Part shown: positions 48,148 to 57,817 of the stretch, piece by piece | How positions within the stretch are numbered: the first letter of the stretch is position 1 | Layout of the letters: every line of letters begins with the position of its first letter | Assembly (NCBI GenBank): GCA_021203205.1 | Contig: JAJQBQ010000038.1 | Coordinates: 21,374-85,373 of the forward strand | Reading direction: 5' to 3' | DNA: 64,000 bases | Origin: Lachnospiraceae bacterium | GTDB taxonomy: Bacteria; Bacillota; Clostridia; Lachnospirales; Lachnospiraceae | Translations under genes and position numbers: made by a program | The notes under the pieces: model-generated | Told to the model about the DNA's origin: nothing | Seen by the model: only the letters and a program-made list of their open reading frames with translations | Database searches by the model: none

Positions 48148-48429
48148 ATGAAAAATCAGACATTTAACTGGCTGCCGGAGGATCTTGACTTTGGGCAGCC
48201 TTATTTTTTCCTGAAAGGCAGCCGCTCGATCTATCTCCAGAATGTAAAGAAGATCTGCGCTTACGCAGAGGACTGTATTCGCCTGCGCGGAGGAAACGAA
48301 ACGGTCTGCATCGCGGGGAAAGGCCTGAAGATCGCGTTTTACCAGGGAGATGAGATGCTGATTGAGGGGAGCATCCGGAGCGTCACGCTGGGGAGTGCGG
48401 GAGTGGGAGAAGGGACATCCGGCAGGTAA
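48148..48429 (+). CDS. yqfC: YabP/YqfC family sporulation protein
   Basis: A 93-residue YabP-fold protein. FLKGSRSIYLQNVKKICAYAEDCIRLR and GLKIAFYQGDEMLIEGSIRSV are the family core. It is followed by yqfD and phoH in the usual Firmicute order. In Bacillus it is expressed in the mother cell during sporulation, but its mechanism is unknown. The last dozen residues are a Gly/Ser tail. Confidence 0.85.
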   Translation: MKNQTFNWLPEDLDFGQPYFFLKGSRSIYLQNVKKICAYAEDCIRLRGGNETVCIAGKGLKIAFYQGDEMLIEGSIRSVTLGSAGVGEGTSGR

Positions 48430-48572
48430 AGTATGTGTGACATTTTTAAAACAGATTTACCTGATTTGCTGCACCGTTGCGATTTGCGGTCGGCAATAAC
48501 GCTGCACCGTAATAGAGAGAAATGTCGGGGAGATGCCAGGAATCAGAGAATCATGTAATTCGGGGTGCTGGG

Positions 48573-49928
48573 ATGGAAGAATACCTGAAAGGAAAAGTGG
48601 AACTGGAATTCTACGGCTCGAAGCGGGCGGATATTCTGCGATTTCTGACGATCGCGGCGGGCCGGGGGATTCTGGTGCAGATGGCAGGGGAAAAAGAGGA
48701 TGGGAAGAAAGGAAAAAAGAAGAACAGACGAGAAAATAAGATGGCAAAGAAGGTCAGAGAAAAAAACGGTAAGGTGAAGGATGAAAAGAATTCTGAAAAT
48801 AAGGAATGTGCATCGTTTTTATGTACTGTCTCTCTCCCTGATTTTTATTCGCTGGAAGAAATTCGCCGCAAGACCGGCGTGCATTACCGTGTCGGCCGCC
48901 GGGGCGGGCTTCCATTTGTCTTACGTTACTTAAAAAAACGAATCGGAATTCCCATCGGCATCGCCGCATTCTTCCTGATTTTAATCTTCCTTTCCCAATA
49001 TCTCTGGAATATTTCCTTTGAGGGTAATTTAAGCCACACAGATTCGGAACTGCGGGCCTTTTTAAAGGAGCATCAGATCACCGAAGGCATCCGCACCCGG
49101 GAACTCTCCTGCGAGGAGCTGGAGCGGTTGCTGCGAAACGAATTTTTTGACATCACCTGGGTATCCTGTGAATTATCGGGCACAAAACTTACGGTTCATA
49201 TCAAAGAAAATTATGAGGAGGAGATCGCCGCTGTGGCGGATGCGCCCTACAGCCTGGTTGCGGAGAAAGACGCCGTCATCACTTCCATCGTCACGCGGAA
49301 CGGCACCCCGCTGGTGGCGGCCGGGGATGCGGTGACGGCGGGGGATGCGCTTGTCTCCGGCCTGGTGACGACGTACGATGAATACGGGGAGGAGCTGTTT
49401 TCGTACAGGGTAAACGCGGACGCGGATATTTTTGGGGAGACTACATATACCTATGAGGACACCATCGCTCTGAATTACCTGAAAAAAAACTATACCGGGG
49501 AGACGGCAAGGGCGGGGTTTGTCACCATTGCCGGCAGCCGCTATACCTTCTTCCGAAAAACGCTCTCCTGGGAGCTTTATGACAGGGAGGAAACGTCAGG
49601 GCAGCTGAAAATCGGCGAAAGCCTGTACCTTCCGCTTACGTTCGGCGTCAGTATTTACCGGGAGTACACGCTTGAGGAAGCCGTGTACACAAAAGAGGAG
49701 GCGAAAGAGATCGCCGAAGAGCGGTATCTCGAATTTTTACAGGAATTGGAGGAAAATGTGGTGGAAATAATTAAAAAAGATGGTACAATACGTTTCGGCA
49801 CTGCGCTCTGTGAGGTGAATGCTTCCGTAACAGTCATCGAGCGGCTGGGCAAGGTGGTACCTTTGGATGAAATTGGGGATGAGAATCATTTACAGGAGGA
49901 CTCGGAAAACTCTGAAGAAATGCGATGA
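48573..49928 (+). CDS. yqfD: sporulation protein YqfD
   Basis: A 451-residue membrane protein with one central helix (about 127-148, IGIPIGIAAFFLILIFLS), followed by NISFEGNLSHTDSELRAFL, LRNEFFDITWVSCELSGTKLTVHIKE and GTPLVAAGDAVTAGDALVSG, typical of YqfD/SpoIV-type proteins. Residues 35-80 are an unusual Lys/Glu/Asn-rich insertion in the N-terminal domain. The start is ATG 48573; the frame upstream to 48522 has no site. It lies between yqfC and phoH. Confidence 0.9.
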   Translation: MEEYLKGKVELEFYGSKRADILRFLTIAAGRGILVQMAGEKEDGKKGKKKNRRENKMAKKVREKNGKVKDEKNSENKECASFLCTVSLPDFYSLEEIRRKTGVHYRVGRRGGLPFVLRYLKKRIGIPIGIAAFFLILIFLSQYLWNISFEGNLSHTDSELRAFLKEHQITEGIRTRELSCEELERLLRNEFFDITWVSCELSGTKLTVHIKENYEEEIAAVADAPYSLVAEKDAVITSIVTRNGTPLVAAGDAVTAGDALVSGLVTTYDEYGEELFSYRVNADADIFGETTYTYEDTIALNYLKKNYTGETARAGFVTIAGSRYTFFRKTLSWELYDREETSGQLKIGESLYLPLTFGVSIYREYTLEEAVYTKEEAKEIAEERYLEFLQELEENVVEIIKKDGTIRFGTALCEVNASVTVIERLGKVVPLDEIGDENHLQEDSENSEEMR

Positions 49929-50002
49929 TGCCGTTGAAGGGGATTATTTGCGGGAGGATTCGAAAACCCTGATGAACTGCAGGAATACCGGGGAGGAAAC
50001 AG

Positions 50003-51046
50003 ATGAGTATGATTGAATGTATCGTGGATCTGCCCGCGGAACACGAAAAAAATGTCTTTGGTCAGTTTGACTGTCACATAAAGAAAATTGAAAAAACACT
50101 GCACGTATCCATCGTGCTTCGAAACGACGGCCTGCGTATTATCGGCGGAGAGGCGCAGACGCAGCGCGCGAAGTCCGTCATCACCCAGCTGGTGGAGCTT
50201 TCGAAGCGGGGAAATGAGATCACGGAGCAGAATGTGGACTACGCGCTGGCGCTCTCCTTCGAGGGAAAGGAATCCGCCATCGTGGAGATGGATTCCGACA
50301 TCCTCTGCCGCACGGTGAACGGCAAGCCGATCCGCCCGAAAACGCTGGGGCAGAAGGAGTATATCGACCAGATCCGTGAGAAGATGATTGTGTTCGGCAT
50401 CGGTCCGGCCGGTACCGGGAAGACTTATCTCGCCATGGCCATGGCCATCAACGCCTTTAAGAATAATGAAGTAAACCGCATCATTATGACCCGCCCGGCC
50501 ATCGAAGCCGGCGAAAACCTTGGTTTTCTGCCGGGGGATCTGCAGAGCAAGGTGGATCCTTATCTGCGGCCGCTCTACGACGCGCTTTATGAGATCATGG
50601 GGGCGGAGAGCTTTCAGAAAAACATGGAGCGTGGCTTTTTGGAGGTGGCGCCGCTGGCTTACATGCGCGGGCGCACGCTGGACAACGCCTACATCATCCT
50701 GGATGAGGCGCAGAACACCACTCCGGCGCAGATGAAAATGTTCCTCACGCGCATCGGTTTCGGCTCGAAGGTCATCGTCACCGGCGACCTGACGCAGAAA
50801 GACCTGCCGCGCAATGCCACAAGCGGGCTGGACGTGGCCTGCCGCGTGCTGGGAAAGGTGGAGGGCATCGCCTTCTGCCGCCTGACGGACAAGGATGTGG
50901 TGCGCCATCCGCTGGTGCAGAAAATTGTACAGGCCTACGAGGTGTACGAGGAAGCGGAGGAGCAGAAGAAGCGGCGGAAGAGCCAGGAATCCGGAGGAAA
51001 CAGTCACAGAAACACGGATTCGGACGGGAGAAATCACAGAAGCTGA
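50003..51046 (+). CDS. phoH: PhoH family protein (PhoL type)
   Basis: A 347-residue ATPase with an N-terminal KH-like part, Walker A GPAGTGKTYLAMAMA, TRPAIEAGENLGFLPGD, AYIILDEAQNTTPAQMKMFLTR (Walker B) and GDLTQKDLP. It is linked to ribosome and RNA quality control with YbeY. The C-terminal 25 residues (from about SQESGGNSHRN) are encoded by the first unit or two of the 37-bp repeat array, so the array has extended the protein. GGGAGGAAACAG precedes the ATG. Confidence 0.94.
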   Translation: MSMIECIVDLPAEHEKNVFGQFDCHIKKIEKTLHVSIVLRNDGLRIIGGEAQTQRAKSVITQLVELSKRGNEITEQNVDYALALSFEGKESAIVEMDSDILCRTVNGKPIRPKTLGQKEYIDQIREKMIVFGIGPAGTGKTYLAMAMAINAFKNNEVNRIIMTRPAIEAGENLGFLPGDLQSKVDPYLRPLYDALYEIMGAESFQKNMERGFLEVAPLAYMRGRTLDNAYIILDEAQNTTPAQMKMFLTRIGFGSKVIVTGDLTQKDLPRNATSGLDVACRVLGKVEGIAFCRLTDKDVVRHPLVQKIVQAYEVYEEAEEQKKRRKSQESGGNSHRNTDSDGRNHRS

Positions 51047-51275
51047 AAAACACAGGTTCAGATGGGAGAAACCACGAAAACTGAGAATACGTATCCGGAC
51101 AGGAAAAACCGCAGAAGCTGAAAAACACAGGTTCAGATGGGAGAAAACACGAAAACTGAGAATACGGATTCGGACGGGAAAAACCGCAGGAACCGAAAAA
51201 ACAAAGCCGGATGAGAAAAACACAGAAACTGAACCCCCCGGATCCGGACGGGGAAAATCACAGGAACTGATGCAA
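50986..51275 (+). repeat. about 37-bp tandem repeat across the phoH end and phoH-ybeY gap
   Basis: About eight degenerate units of the form GGATTCGGACGGGAGAAA followed by CACAGAAGCTGAAAAAC. The first lie in the 3' end of phoH. The rest fill the gap; alternate units resemble each other more closely, giving a higher-order period of about 75 bp. Confidence 0.85.
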
Positions 51276-51358
51276 GAACAGGATTTTTTAGAAAATCGGG
51301 TATTTCCGGAAGTTTTCACCGGAATGCATCAGATTAAAAAAATGAGGAATGATTTCAT

Positions 51359-51880
51359 ATGACTGTAAATATTGAAAATGAGAGCAACATCAAATTTGAT
51401 TTTTCTGCCGATGATCTGGTGAGGGAAGTCATTTCTTACGCGCTGGACGCGAAGGATTTCCCCTACGAGGCGGAGGTAAATGTGGTTCTGACCGGGGATG
51501 AGGAGATTCGCGCCGCGAACCGGGAATTCCGCGGCATCGACCGGGAGACGGACGTGCTGTCCTTCCCCGCGCTGGAGTACGAAGCGGCCGGCGATTTTGC
51601 ATTTCTCGACGATCTGTCGGAGGAAGAGGAAGCCATGTACTGCGATCCGGACACGGGGGAGCTGGTGCTGGGCGACATGATGGTTTCTCTGAACCGGGTA
51701 AAGGCACAGGCGGCCGAGTACGGTCATTCCGAAAAGCGGGAACTGGCCTTTCTGGTGGCGCACAGCATGCTTCATCTGTTCGGCTACGATCACATGGAGG
51801 AAGAGGAGCGGGCCGTCATGCAACAGGAGGAGCGCAGCCTGATGGAGGGGCTGGGAATTTTCAGAGATGACAGGAGATGA
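51359..51880 (+). CDS. ybeY: endoribonuclease YbeY
   Basis: A 173-residue metal-dependent RNase for 16S rRNA 3' end maturation. FRGIDRETDVLSFPAL and HSMLHLFGYDH (three histidine ligands) are diagnostic. An acidic stretch of about 15 residues sits before LGDMMVSL, where relatives are shorter. GAGGAATG upstream supports the start. In many Firmicutes pgpH lies between phoH and ybeY; here only repeats do, and no dgkA follows. Confidence 0.95.
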   Translation: MTVNIENESNIKFDFSADDLVREVISYALDAKDFPYEAEVNVVLTGDEEIRAANREFRGIDRETDVLSFPALEYEAAGDFAFLDDLSEEEEAMYCDPDTGELVLGDMMVSLNRVKAQAAEYGHSEKRELAFLVAHSMLHLFGYDHMEEEERAVMQQEERSLMEGLGIFRDDRR

Positions 51881-51967
51881 AGCAGCAATCTCTGCGATCG
51901 CAGGGAGAGTAAGAAAATCCGGAGATCGAAAAAAGGGAATGTGTAAGTCAAAAAGAAGGGGAAGAAA

Positions 51968-53161
51968 ATGTTACAACGAATGAAAAGTAAAAAAGTAGTA
52001 ATTGAGATTATCGCGATCGTGGTTCTGGTGGCGGCTCTTGCGGTTCTGTTTGTGGTATCTGCAAAGAAAAGCAATGAATCGGAGACCCCGACCGATGCGA
52101 CCGAAACGGAAACGGAGACGGAAACCGAGACCGAGACGGAAACCGAAAAGGAAACAGAGACGGAGACGGAAACGGAAACCGAAACGGAAACAGAAACAGA
52201 GTCCGAAACGGAGTCGGAGACCGCGGAAGATTTATCCGGAAAGACCTTAAGCCCCTACACGGGACTTTATATCGATAGTACGGTGGCGACGCAGCGGCCG
52301 ATCGCCATCATGTTAAGTAATATCAAGCAGGCGGTGCCGCAGTCGGGCATTTCCTACGCGGATATTATCTATGAGGCGCCGGTTGAGGGCGGCATCACCC
52401 GGCTGATGGGCATTTTCCAGGATTACATGAGTCTGACAAAGATCGGTTCCTGCCGCAGCTGCAGGCTCTATTACGCCGAGATTGCCGTGGAATATGACGC
52501 CATTTACGCCCACTATGGGCAGTCGGATTACGCCTTAAGTTTTCTGAACAGCTCGGCGATCGACAACTTAAGCGGCACCGCCGGTGTGGGCAGCACGGTT
52601 TACTATCGCACATCGGATCGGGTGGCGCCCCACAATGCCTACACCAGCGCCTCCGGGCTCATTGCGGGGGCAAACCAGATGGGATACTCGATAACTGTCG
52701 ACCCGTCTTCCGCCAGTGTGCCGTTCTCTTTTGTCTCCTACGGTCAGACGGCCACGGTTTCCGGCGGCGGTTCGGCGACAAAGGTGTCTATCAGTTACCC
52801 GCACAACTCGCCGTGGTTTTCCTACGATTCATCAACGGGAACCTATCTGCGCTATCAGTTCGGCTCTGCTCAGGTGGACGATGTGACCGGAACGCAGCTT
52901 TCCGTGACGAACATCGTCATCCAGTTTGTCAGCTCCGTGTACCAGAGTGACAATTACACGCTGGATCTGACCATGACCGGAACCGGCACAGGCTACTATA
53001 TCACCGGCGGTCAGTATGAGCCGATCACCTGGGCCAGAAGTTCTGTCAGTGCGGTGACGACGTATTACGCCGGCGACGGTTCGGAATTAAAGATGACGCC
53101 GGGCAAGACCTGGGTATGCATCGTACAGTCCAGCGCGAAGAGCGGGGTGACGTTTAATTAG
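51968..53161 (+). CDS. DUF3048 domain protein with Thr-Glu repeat stalk
   Basis: A 397-residue protein with an N-terminal membrane anchor (residues 9-33) and a Thr/Glu dipeptide tract (about 42-92, mostly TE repeated). The C-terminal DUF3048 region (YerB type) has PIAIMLSNIKQAVPQSGISYADIIYEA, GGITRLMGIFQDY and RSCRLYYAEIA. It is predicted extracytoplasmic and possibly bound to the wall region, the Thr/Glu tract serving as spacer. Unlike YerB it has no lipobox cysteine. Function is unknown. Confidence 0.85.
   Translation: MLQRMKSKKVVIEIIAIVVLVAALAVLFVVSAKKSNESETPTDATETETETETETETETEKETETETETETETETETESETESETAEDLSGKTLSPYTGLYIDSTVATQRPIAIMLSNIKQAVPQSGISYADIIYEAPVEGGITRLMGIFQDYMSLTKIGSCRSCRLYYAEIAVEYDAIYAHYGQSDYALSFLNSSAIDNLSGTAGVGSTVYYRTSDRVAPHNAYTSASGLIAGANQMGYSITVDPSSASVPFSFVSYGQTATVSGGGSATKVSISYPHNSPWFSYDSSTGTYLRYQFGSAQVDDVTGTQLSVTNIVIQFVSSVYQSDNYTLDLTMTGTGTGYYITGGQYEPITWARSSVSAVTTYYAGDGSELKMTPGKTWVCIVQSSAKSGVTFN
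52101..52225 (+). repeat. Thr-Glu coding repeat (6-bp unit)
   Basis: About 20 units of ACNGAR encode a TE dipeptide run with a few lysine and serine substitutions. Synonymous codon mixing (ACG/ACC/ACA, GAA/GAG) shows it is old or maintained at the protein level. Confidence 0.9.
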
Positions 53162-53381
53162 TATATTTTTTTGAATCAGCCGGTTAAATCAGAAAGGAAT
53201 GTACCGGCCATCCGTCGAAACCCGATTTCGGATTACTGATTCACGGTCGCATCCCGAAGTTTCGCGAAGCGACACTTCTACACTCACAAAAATCTCGAGT
53301 TTACTCATCAACTAAGAAAAAAACGGTCGATTGACTGTTTAAAGTTAAAATCACGGTTCAATAAGGTGAGAGTGATCATTT

Positions 53382-55127
53382 ATGCTAAGCAGAATTATCG
53401 TAGCGGGCGGCGGAGCTTCCGGGCTCATGGCCGCCCTCACCGCAAAACAGCAGGGGGCGGAGGGTGTCCTCATCCTGGAACGGGGCGGTGAGATCGGGAA
53501 AAAGATCCTCAGCACCGGGAGCGGCCGGTGCAATCTGACAAATGAAAATCAGTCCCCGGAATGCTATCACAGCAGTCTTAAAGACAGCTTCAGGCCCGTG
53601 CTTTCGCAGTTTTCAAAGGAGGATACGGTTCGCTTTTTTGAGGAAAACGGACTGTATCTGAAGGCCAAAAACGGCTATTACTATCCCAGAAACGCACAGG
53701 CACTGTCTGTGCGTGATTTTTTGCGCGACTGCTGCCGGAAAGCCGGGGTGCGGGTGGAGCTGAATAAGAAGATTACCGGGGTGACGGAATTAGCCGGAAA
53801 TCGGAGAAACCGGGATATCGGGGAGACGACAGATGTAGCCGGGAATCGGAGAAGTAAGGATATTGGAGTTACGGCTGAAATCGAAAATCGGGAAAAGGGG
53901 AATGGCGAATCCTCTGAAACAGTTCTGAGTGCCGGTTCAAAAACTGGGATTACCGGATTTCAGGTGAGCTGCGAGGACGGTTCCGTATATGAATGCGACC
54001 GCCTGATTCTCGCGGGAGGCGGAAAGGCGGCTCCCCAGACCGGATCGGACGGCAGCATGTTTGCCGTCGCGTGTAAACTGGGGCATACAGTGACCCTGCC
54101 GGTTCCGGCGCTGACGCCGCTCTGTGTGAAGAAGGAAGAGCTGAAGTTCTTTAAAACAGCGGCCGGTGCCAGGGCGGACGCAAGGATCACTCTGATTTTT
54201 GAAAACCATGAAAAAAACAGGGACAAAACTGCGGGAGAAGATTCCTTTTCGGAAGATGAGAGCGGTTCACATTCTATATTCCATGATGTAGAAGATAAAA
54301 ATCCGCTGGAGAAGATTTCGCAGATCAGATACTCTGATTGCGGCGAGATACAGTTTGTGGATTACGGTCTGTCCGGCATACCGGCCTTTAACGTGTCCGG
54401 CGCGGCGGCCCGCGCGCTGGCGGCCGGTCAGTCTGCCGGAAGAGGCGGTCGGATAACAGCCGGAAACAGTGAACAGATAAATTTTGCCGGAAAACATGTC
54501 CGACCGGAAGCCCCGGGAAAACAGACACTTACGGATTCTGCCGGAAAACGTGTCCGACCGGAAGCCCCGGGAAAACAGACACTTACGGATTCTGCCGGAA
54601 AGCGTGTCCGCTCAGAAATCCCGGGAAAACAGACACTTACGGATTCTGTGGGAAACCGTGTCTGGGCTGAGGTGGATTTCCTCCCGGAGATTTCACCGGA
54701 GCTACTGAAAAACCAGTTTGACAGCTATCGGGAGCGATTCCCAGAAGATACCTTCCGCATGTGGCTCCGGGGCTATCTGCCGGCGAAGCTTGCGGAAGCG
54801 GTACTTTCCCTTGTAAAGCTTCCCCCGGCACTTTACCTTCGAAAATGTTCCGGGGAGGAGGCCGAACGACTTCTGAAGGCCCTGAAAGGCAGCAGGTTCG
54901 AGCTGTCGGGAACCGGCTCCTTTGAAAAGGCGCAGACCACGTCCGGCGGGATCGACATGCGCCAGGTGAATCTTGCCACACTGGAATCAAAGCTCATGCC
55001 GGGGCTGTACTTTTCCGGGGAAATTTTGGATGTGGACGGCATCTGCGGCGGGTACAACCTGCAGTGGGCCTGGTCCAGCGGCTTCGTGGCCGGAAGGGCC
55101 GCAGCTGCGGATGCGGCAGGAAAGTGA
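53382..55127 (+). CDS. HI0933/BaiN-family flavoprotein with repeat insertions
   Basis: A 581-residue FAD/NAD(P)-binding oxidoreductase. It has VAGGGASGLMAALTA, KKILSTGSGRCNLTN, LILAGGGKAAPQTGSDG and GLYFSGEILDVDGICGGYNLQWAWSSGFVAGR, all family hallmarks. Normal members have about 410 residues. Here three extra stretches occur: about 135-185 (45-bp repeats), about 270-305 (charged) and about 360-425 (54-bp repeats). The family reduces C=C bonds or acts in unknown steps; the substrate is not known. Confidence 0.9.
   Translation: MLSRIIVAGGGASGLMAALTAKQQGAEGVLILERGGEIGKKILSTGSGRCNLTNENQSPECYHSSLKDSFRPVLSQFSKEDTVRFFEENGLYLKAKNGYYYPRNAQALSVRDFLRDCCRKAGVRVELNKKITGVTELAGNRRNRDIGETTDVAGNRRSKDIGVTAEIENREKGNGESSETVLSAGSKTGITGFQVSCEDGSVYECDRLILAGGGKAAPQTGSDGSMFAVACKLGHTVTLPVPALTPLCVKKEELKFFKTAAGARADARITLIFENHEKNRDKTAGEDSFSEDESGSHSIFHDVEDKNPLEKISQIRYSDCGEIQFVDYGLSGIPAFNVSGAAARALAAGQSAGRGGRITAGNSEQINFAGKHVRPEAPGKQTLTDSAGKRVRPEAPGKQTLTDSAGKRVRSEIPGKQTLTDSVGNRVWAEVDFLPEISPELLKNQFDSYRERFPEDTFRMWLRGYLPAKLAEAVLSLVKLPPALYLRKCSGEEAERLLKALKGSRFELSGTGSFEKAQTTSGGIDMRQVNLATLESKLMPGLYFSGEILDVDGICGGYNLQWAWSSGFVAGRAAAADAAGK
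53791..53880 (+). repeat. 45-bp coding repeat in flavoprotein gene
   Basis: Two units beginning TAGCCGGAAATCGGAGAA (53791) and TAGCCGGGAATCGGAGAA (53836). Confidence 0.75.
54486..54665 (+). repeat. 54-bp coding repeat, about 3.3 units
   Basis: Units at 54486, 54540 and 54594, with a partial fourth at 54648, encode AGKRVRPEAPGKQTLTDS. The first two differ by very few bases, implying recent duplication or gene-conversion-like homogenisation. Confidence 0.95.
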
Positions 55128-55271
55128 GGGGGAAAACAGCACTGAGATGGGATTTCGATCGCAGTTTTTGCGAGGGTCGAAGACCGCAAAGCGAACTGCA
55201 GGCGACCGTAAAACGGGCATGATCCGATATAACCGAAGGTAAACGAATGTACATATATGGGGGAACAGAGC

Positions 55272-57620
55272 GTGAAAGACGGATTTATAAAAACAGCGGC
55301 ACTCACACCGCGGATTACGGTTGCGGATACGGTTGCAAACGGAGAGCGGATTCGCGCACTCATGAAGGAAGCATCGCGGAATAACGTTAAAATCGCCGTA
55401 TTTCCGGAACTGTGCATCACCGGCTACACCTGCGGCGACCTTTTCTATCAGAAGCGTCTGCTGGTTAGTGCAAAAGAGGAACTGTGGCGCATTGCGGCAT
55501 ACAGCGGGCAGCTGGACGGCATTTTCTTTGTAGGGCTGCCGTTTGAGGCAGACGGGAAGCTTTACAACATGGCGGCGGCTGTCTCGGGCGGAAGAGTGCT
55601 GGGCATGGTTCCGAAAACCAGCCTGCCGAACTATCACGAGTTTTATGAGGCGAGACAGTTCACCTCTGGCGCGGGGCTTGACAGATACTGGTGCGAGGAA
55701 ATTCCGGAATCCGTTCTTTCGGAATTTTCGCAGTCGGATTCTGACAGATCGAGTCGGAAAAATTCTGAAAACAATACGAAAAAGGTTCATTGCGCGGACG
55801 AATCCCTCGCTGTTTTCCGTGAAAAAACGGACGGCGGGGGGACCTCCGGAACAACAGCCGCAGGGAAAAAAGCCGAAACAGAACAGTCTTTCCGGATTTC
55901 CGACCGGCTGCTCTTTACATCAGACGCCGTACCGGGTCTTACCATCGGTGTGGAAATCTGCGAGGATCTCTGGACGCCGAATCCGCCGAGCATCCGCCAT
56001 GCGCTGCACGGCGCAAACGTTATCGTGAACCTCTCCGCATCCGATGAGGTGACCGGCAAAAGCCGCTACCGCCGGGATCTGGTGGCGGGGCAGTCCGCGA
56101 GGCTTGTCTGCGGCTACATCTACGCTTCCGCGGGGGACGGGGAATCCACGCAGGATGTGGTCTATTCCGGGCATAACCTGATCGCGGAAAACGGACAGGT
56201 ACTGGCGGAGGCGGAGCCGTTTTCCCGGGCGGGAGCAATAGGGAATAACGGTTTTGATACGATTGGCAGAGCGTATAACATTGAAAACGGAAATAATATA
56301 GAGAGTACGGACAGAGAAGCAAGGATTGAAGATAAAAACAGAGCGGATAAGGACAGGACTGTCAGAGATGAATTTAAGGCTGGATATAGGTGCACGGACA
56401 GCCCAGATGCAGAAAATAATGCGGTAAAGGTTTCTGAGAGAAATCACACAATATTAAATTCGAATGGAAGCGGAATCTGCTCGGAGTTTGATATTGACCG
56501 CCTTGTGGCGGAGCGCCGCAGGATGACGACTTTTCCGGCTGTGAAAGAGACTGAATCGGATGGCTATGGTGTGATACGTTTTCATCTGAATCAGGAAGAG
56601 ACCGTACTGACCCGCTATATCGATCCGGCTCCCTTCGTGCCGGGAAAACAGGGCGACCGGGACTATCGCTGCAACGAGATCCTGACGATCCAGGCCATGG
56701 GCCTGAAAAAACGCATTGAACACACAAACTGCAAACATCCGGTGGTGGGCATCTCCGGCGGATTGGATTCCACGCTGGCGCTGCTGGTGATGGCCAGGGC
56801 TTTCGATCTCCTGGGACGTGACCGGAAAGATCTGGTGGCCGTTACCATGCCGGGCTTCGGCACCACGGACCGCACATACGAAAACGCCTGCCGCATGGTG
56901 CGAAGCCTCGGCGCGACCCTGATGGAAATCCCCATCGCGGACGCAGTAAACCGGCATTTTCAGGACATCGGGCAGGATCCGTCCGTTCACGATGTGACTT
57001 ATGAAAACTCCCAGGCCCGCGAGCGCACACAAATATTGATGGATGTGGCAAACCGTCTGGGCGGCATGGTCGTCGGCACGGGCGACCTGTCGGAACTGGC
57101 GCTGGGCTGGGCCACCTACAACGGCGACCACATGTCCATGTACGCGGTGAACTGCTCCGTTCCCAAGACGCTGGTGCGCCACCTGGTGCGCTACTATGCG
57201 GACACCTGCGGAGACGAAGCGCTGGCGGACGTGCTGTATGACGTGCTGGACACCCCTGTCTCGCCGGAGCTTCTCCCGCCGGAAGACGGGCAGATCAGCC
57301 AGAAAACGGAAGATCTGGTGGGCCCCTACGAGCTGCATGACTTCTTTCTGTACTATGTGCTCCGCTTCGGATTTTCCCCCGCAAAGGTCTACCGCCTTGC
57401 CGTACGGGCATTTGCGGATAACGGGACCTATGAGAAGGAAGTCATCCTGAAATGGCTGAAAACATTCTATCGGCGCTTCTTCGCGCAGCAGTTCAAGCGC
57501 TCCTGCCTGCCGGACGGACCGAAGGTGGGAAGCGTTGCGGTATCGCCCCGGGGGGATCTGCGGATGCCGTCGGACGCATCGGCGAGGATCTGGCTGGAGG
57601 AGCTGGAAGAAATAGAGTGA
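55272..57620 (+). CDS. nadE: glutamine-dependent NAD(+) synthetase, expanded
   Basis: A 782-residue enzyme that amidates deamido-NAD. The N-terminal nitrilase-type glutaminase has FPELCITGYTCGDLF (Glu), a KTSLPNYHEFYE lysine and GVEICEDLWTPNPPS (Cys). The C-terminal synthetase has GISGGLDSTLALLV, GTGDLSELALGWATYNGDHMSMY and KVGSVAVSPRGDLRMPSD. Relatives have about 630-680 residues; here two hydrophilic insertions occur (about residues 155-205 and 340-405). GTG 55272 (MKDGFIKTAA) with GGGGGA 7 nt upstream fits family N-termini better than ATG 55257. Confidence 0.94.
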   Translation: MKDGFIKTAALTPRITVADTVANGERIRALMKEASRNNVKIAVFPELCITGYTCGDLFYQKRLLVSAKEELWRIAAYSGQLDGIFFVGLPFEADGKLYNMAAAVSGGRVLGMVPKTSLPNYHEFYEARQFTSGAGLDRYWCEEIPESVLSEFSQSDSDRSSRKNSENNTKKVHCADESLAVFREKTDGGGTSGTTAAGKKAETEQSFRISDRLLFTSDAVPGLTIGVEICEDLWTPNPPSIRHALHGANVIVNLSASDEVTGKSRYRRDLVAGQSARLVCGYIYASAGDGESTQDVVYSGHNLIAENGQVLAEAEPFSRAGAIGNNGFDTIGRAYNIENGNNIESTDREARIEDKNRADKDRTVRDEFKAGYRCTDSPDAENNAVKVSERNHTILNSNGSGICSEFDIDRLVAERRRMTTFPAVKETESDGYGVIRFHLNQEETVLTRYIDPAPFVPGKQGDRDYRCNEILTIQAMGLKKRIEHTNCKHPVVGISGGLDSTLALLVMARAFDLLGRDRKDLVAVTMPGFGTTDRTYENACRMVRSLGATLMEIPIADAVNRHFQDIGQDPSVHDVTYENSQARERTQILMDVANRLGGMVVGTGDLSELALGWATYNGDHMSMYAVNCSVPKTLVRHLVRYYADTCGDEALADVLYDVLDTPVSPELLPPEDGQISQKTEDLVGPYELHDFFLYYVLRFGFSPAKVYRLAVRAFADNGTYEKEVILKWLKTFYRRFFAQQFKRSCLPDGPKVGSVAVSPRGDLRMPSDASARIWLEELEEIE

Positions 57621-57742
57621 GGCCGGAACACTGCAAGTTGTGCCTGAAGAGATAGAAAAATGAGTTGTCGGACGGTCTGGGGCAGGGGTGCGATAATTGC
57701 TTTCTGAAAGCAGGAGTGCCTTAAGATAGAAAAAGAAAAAAC

Positions 57743-57768
57743 GAGCGGGCAGTAGAACCTGTCCGCTC
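57743..57768 (-). terminator. terminator after rpmB
   Basis: On the minus strand GAGCGGACAGG and CCTGCCCGCTC-type arms pair around TTCTA, followed by GTTTTTTCTTTTTC. Confidence 0.8.
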
Positions 57769-57817
57769 ATCGCATTCCATGTAAAATTTTATGCCCGGCA
57801 TCGCGGAACACCCTCAC

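Noticed and set aside
55257..55271. ATG start of nadE five codons upstream
   Set aside because: GTG 55272 has better ribosome-site spacing and gives the family-like N-terminus; kept only as an alternative.
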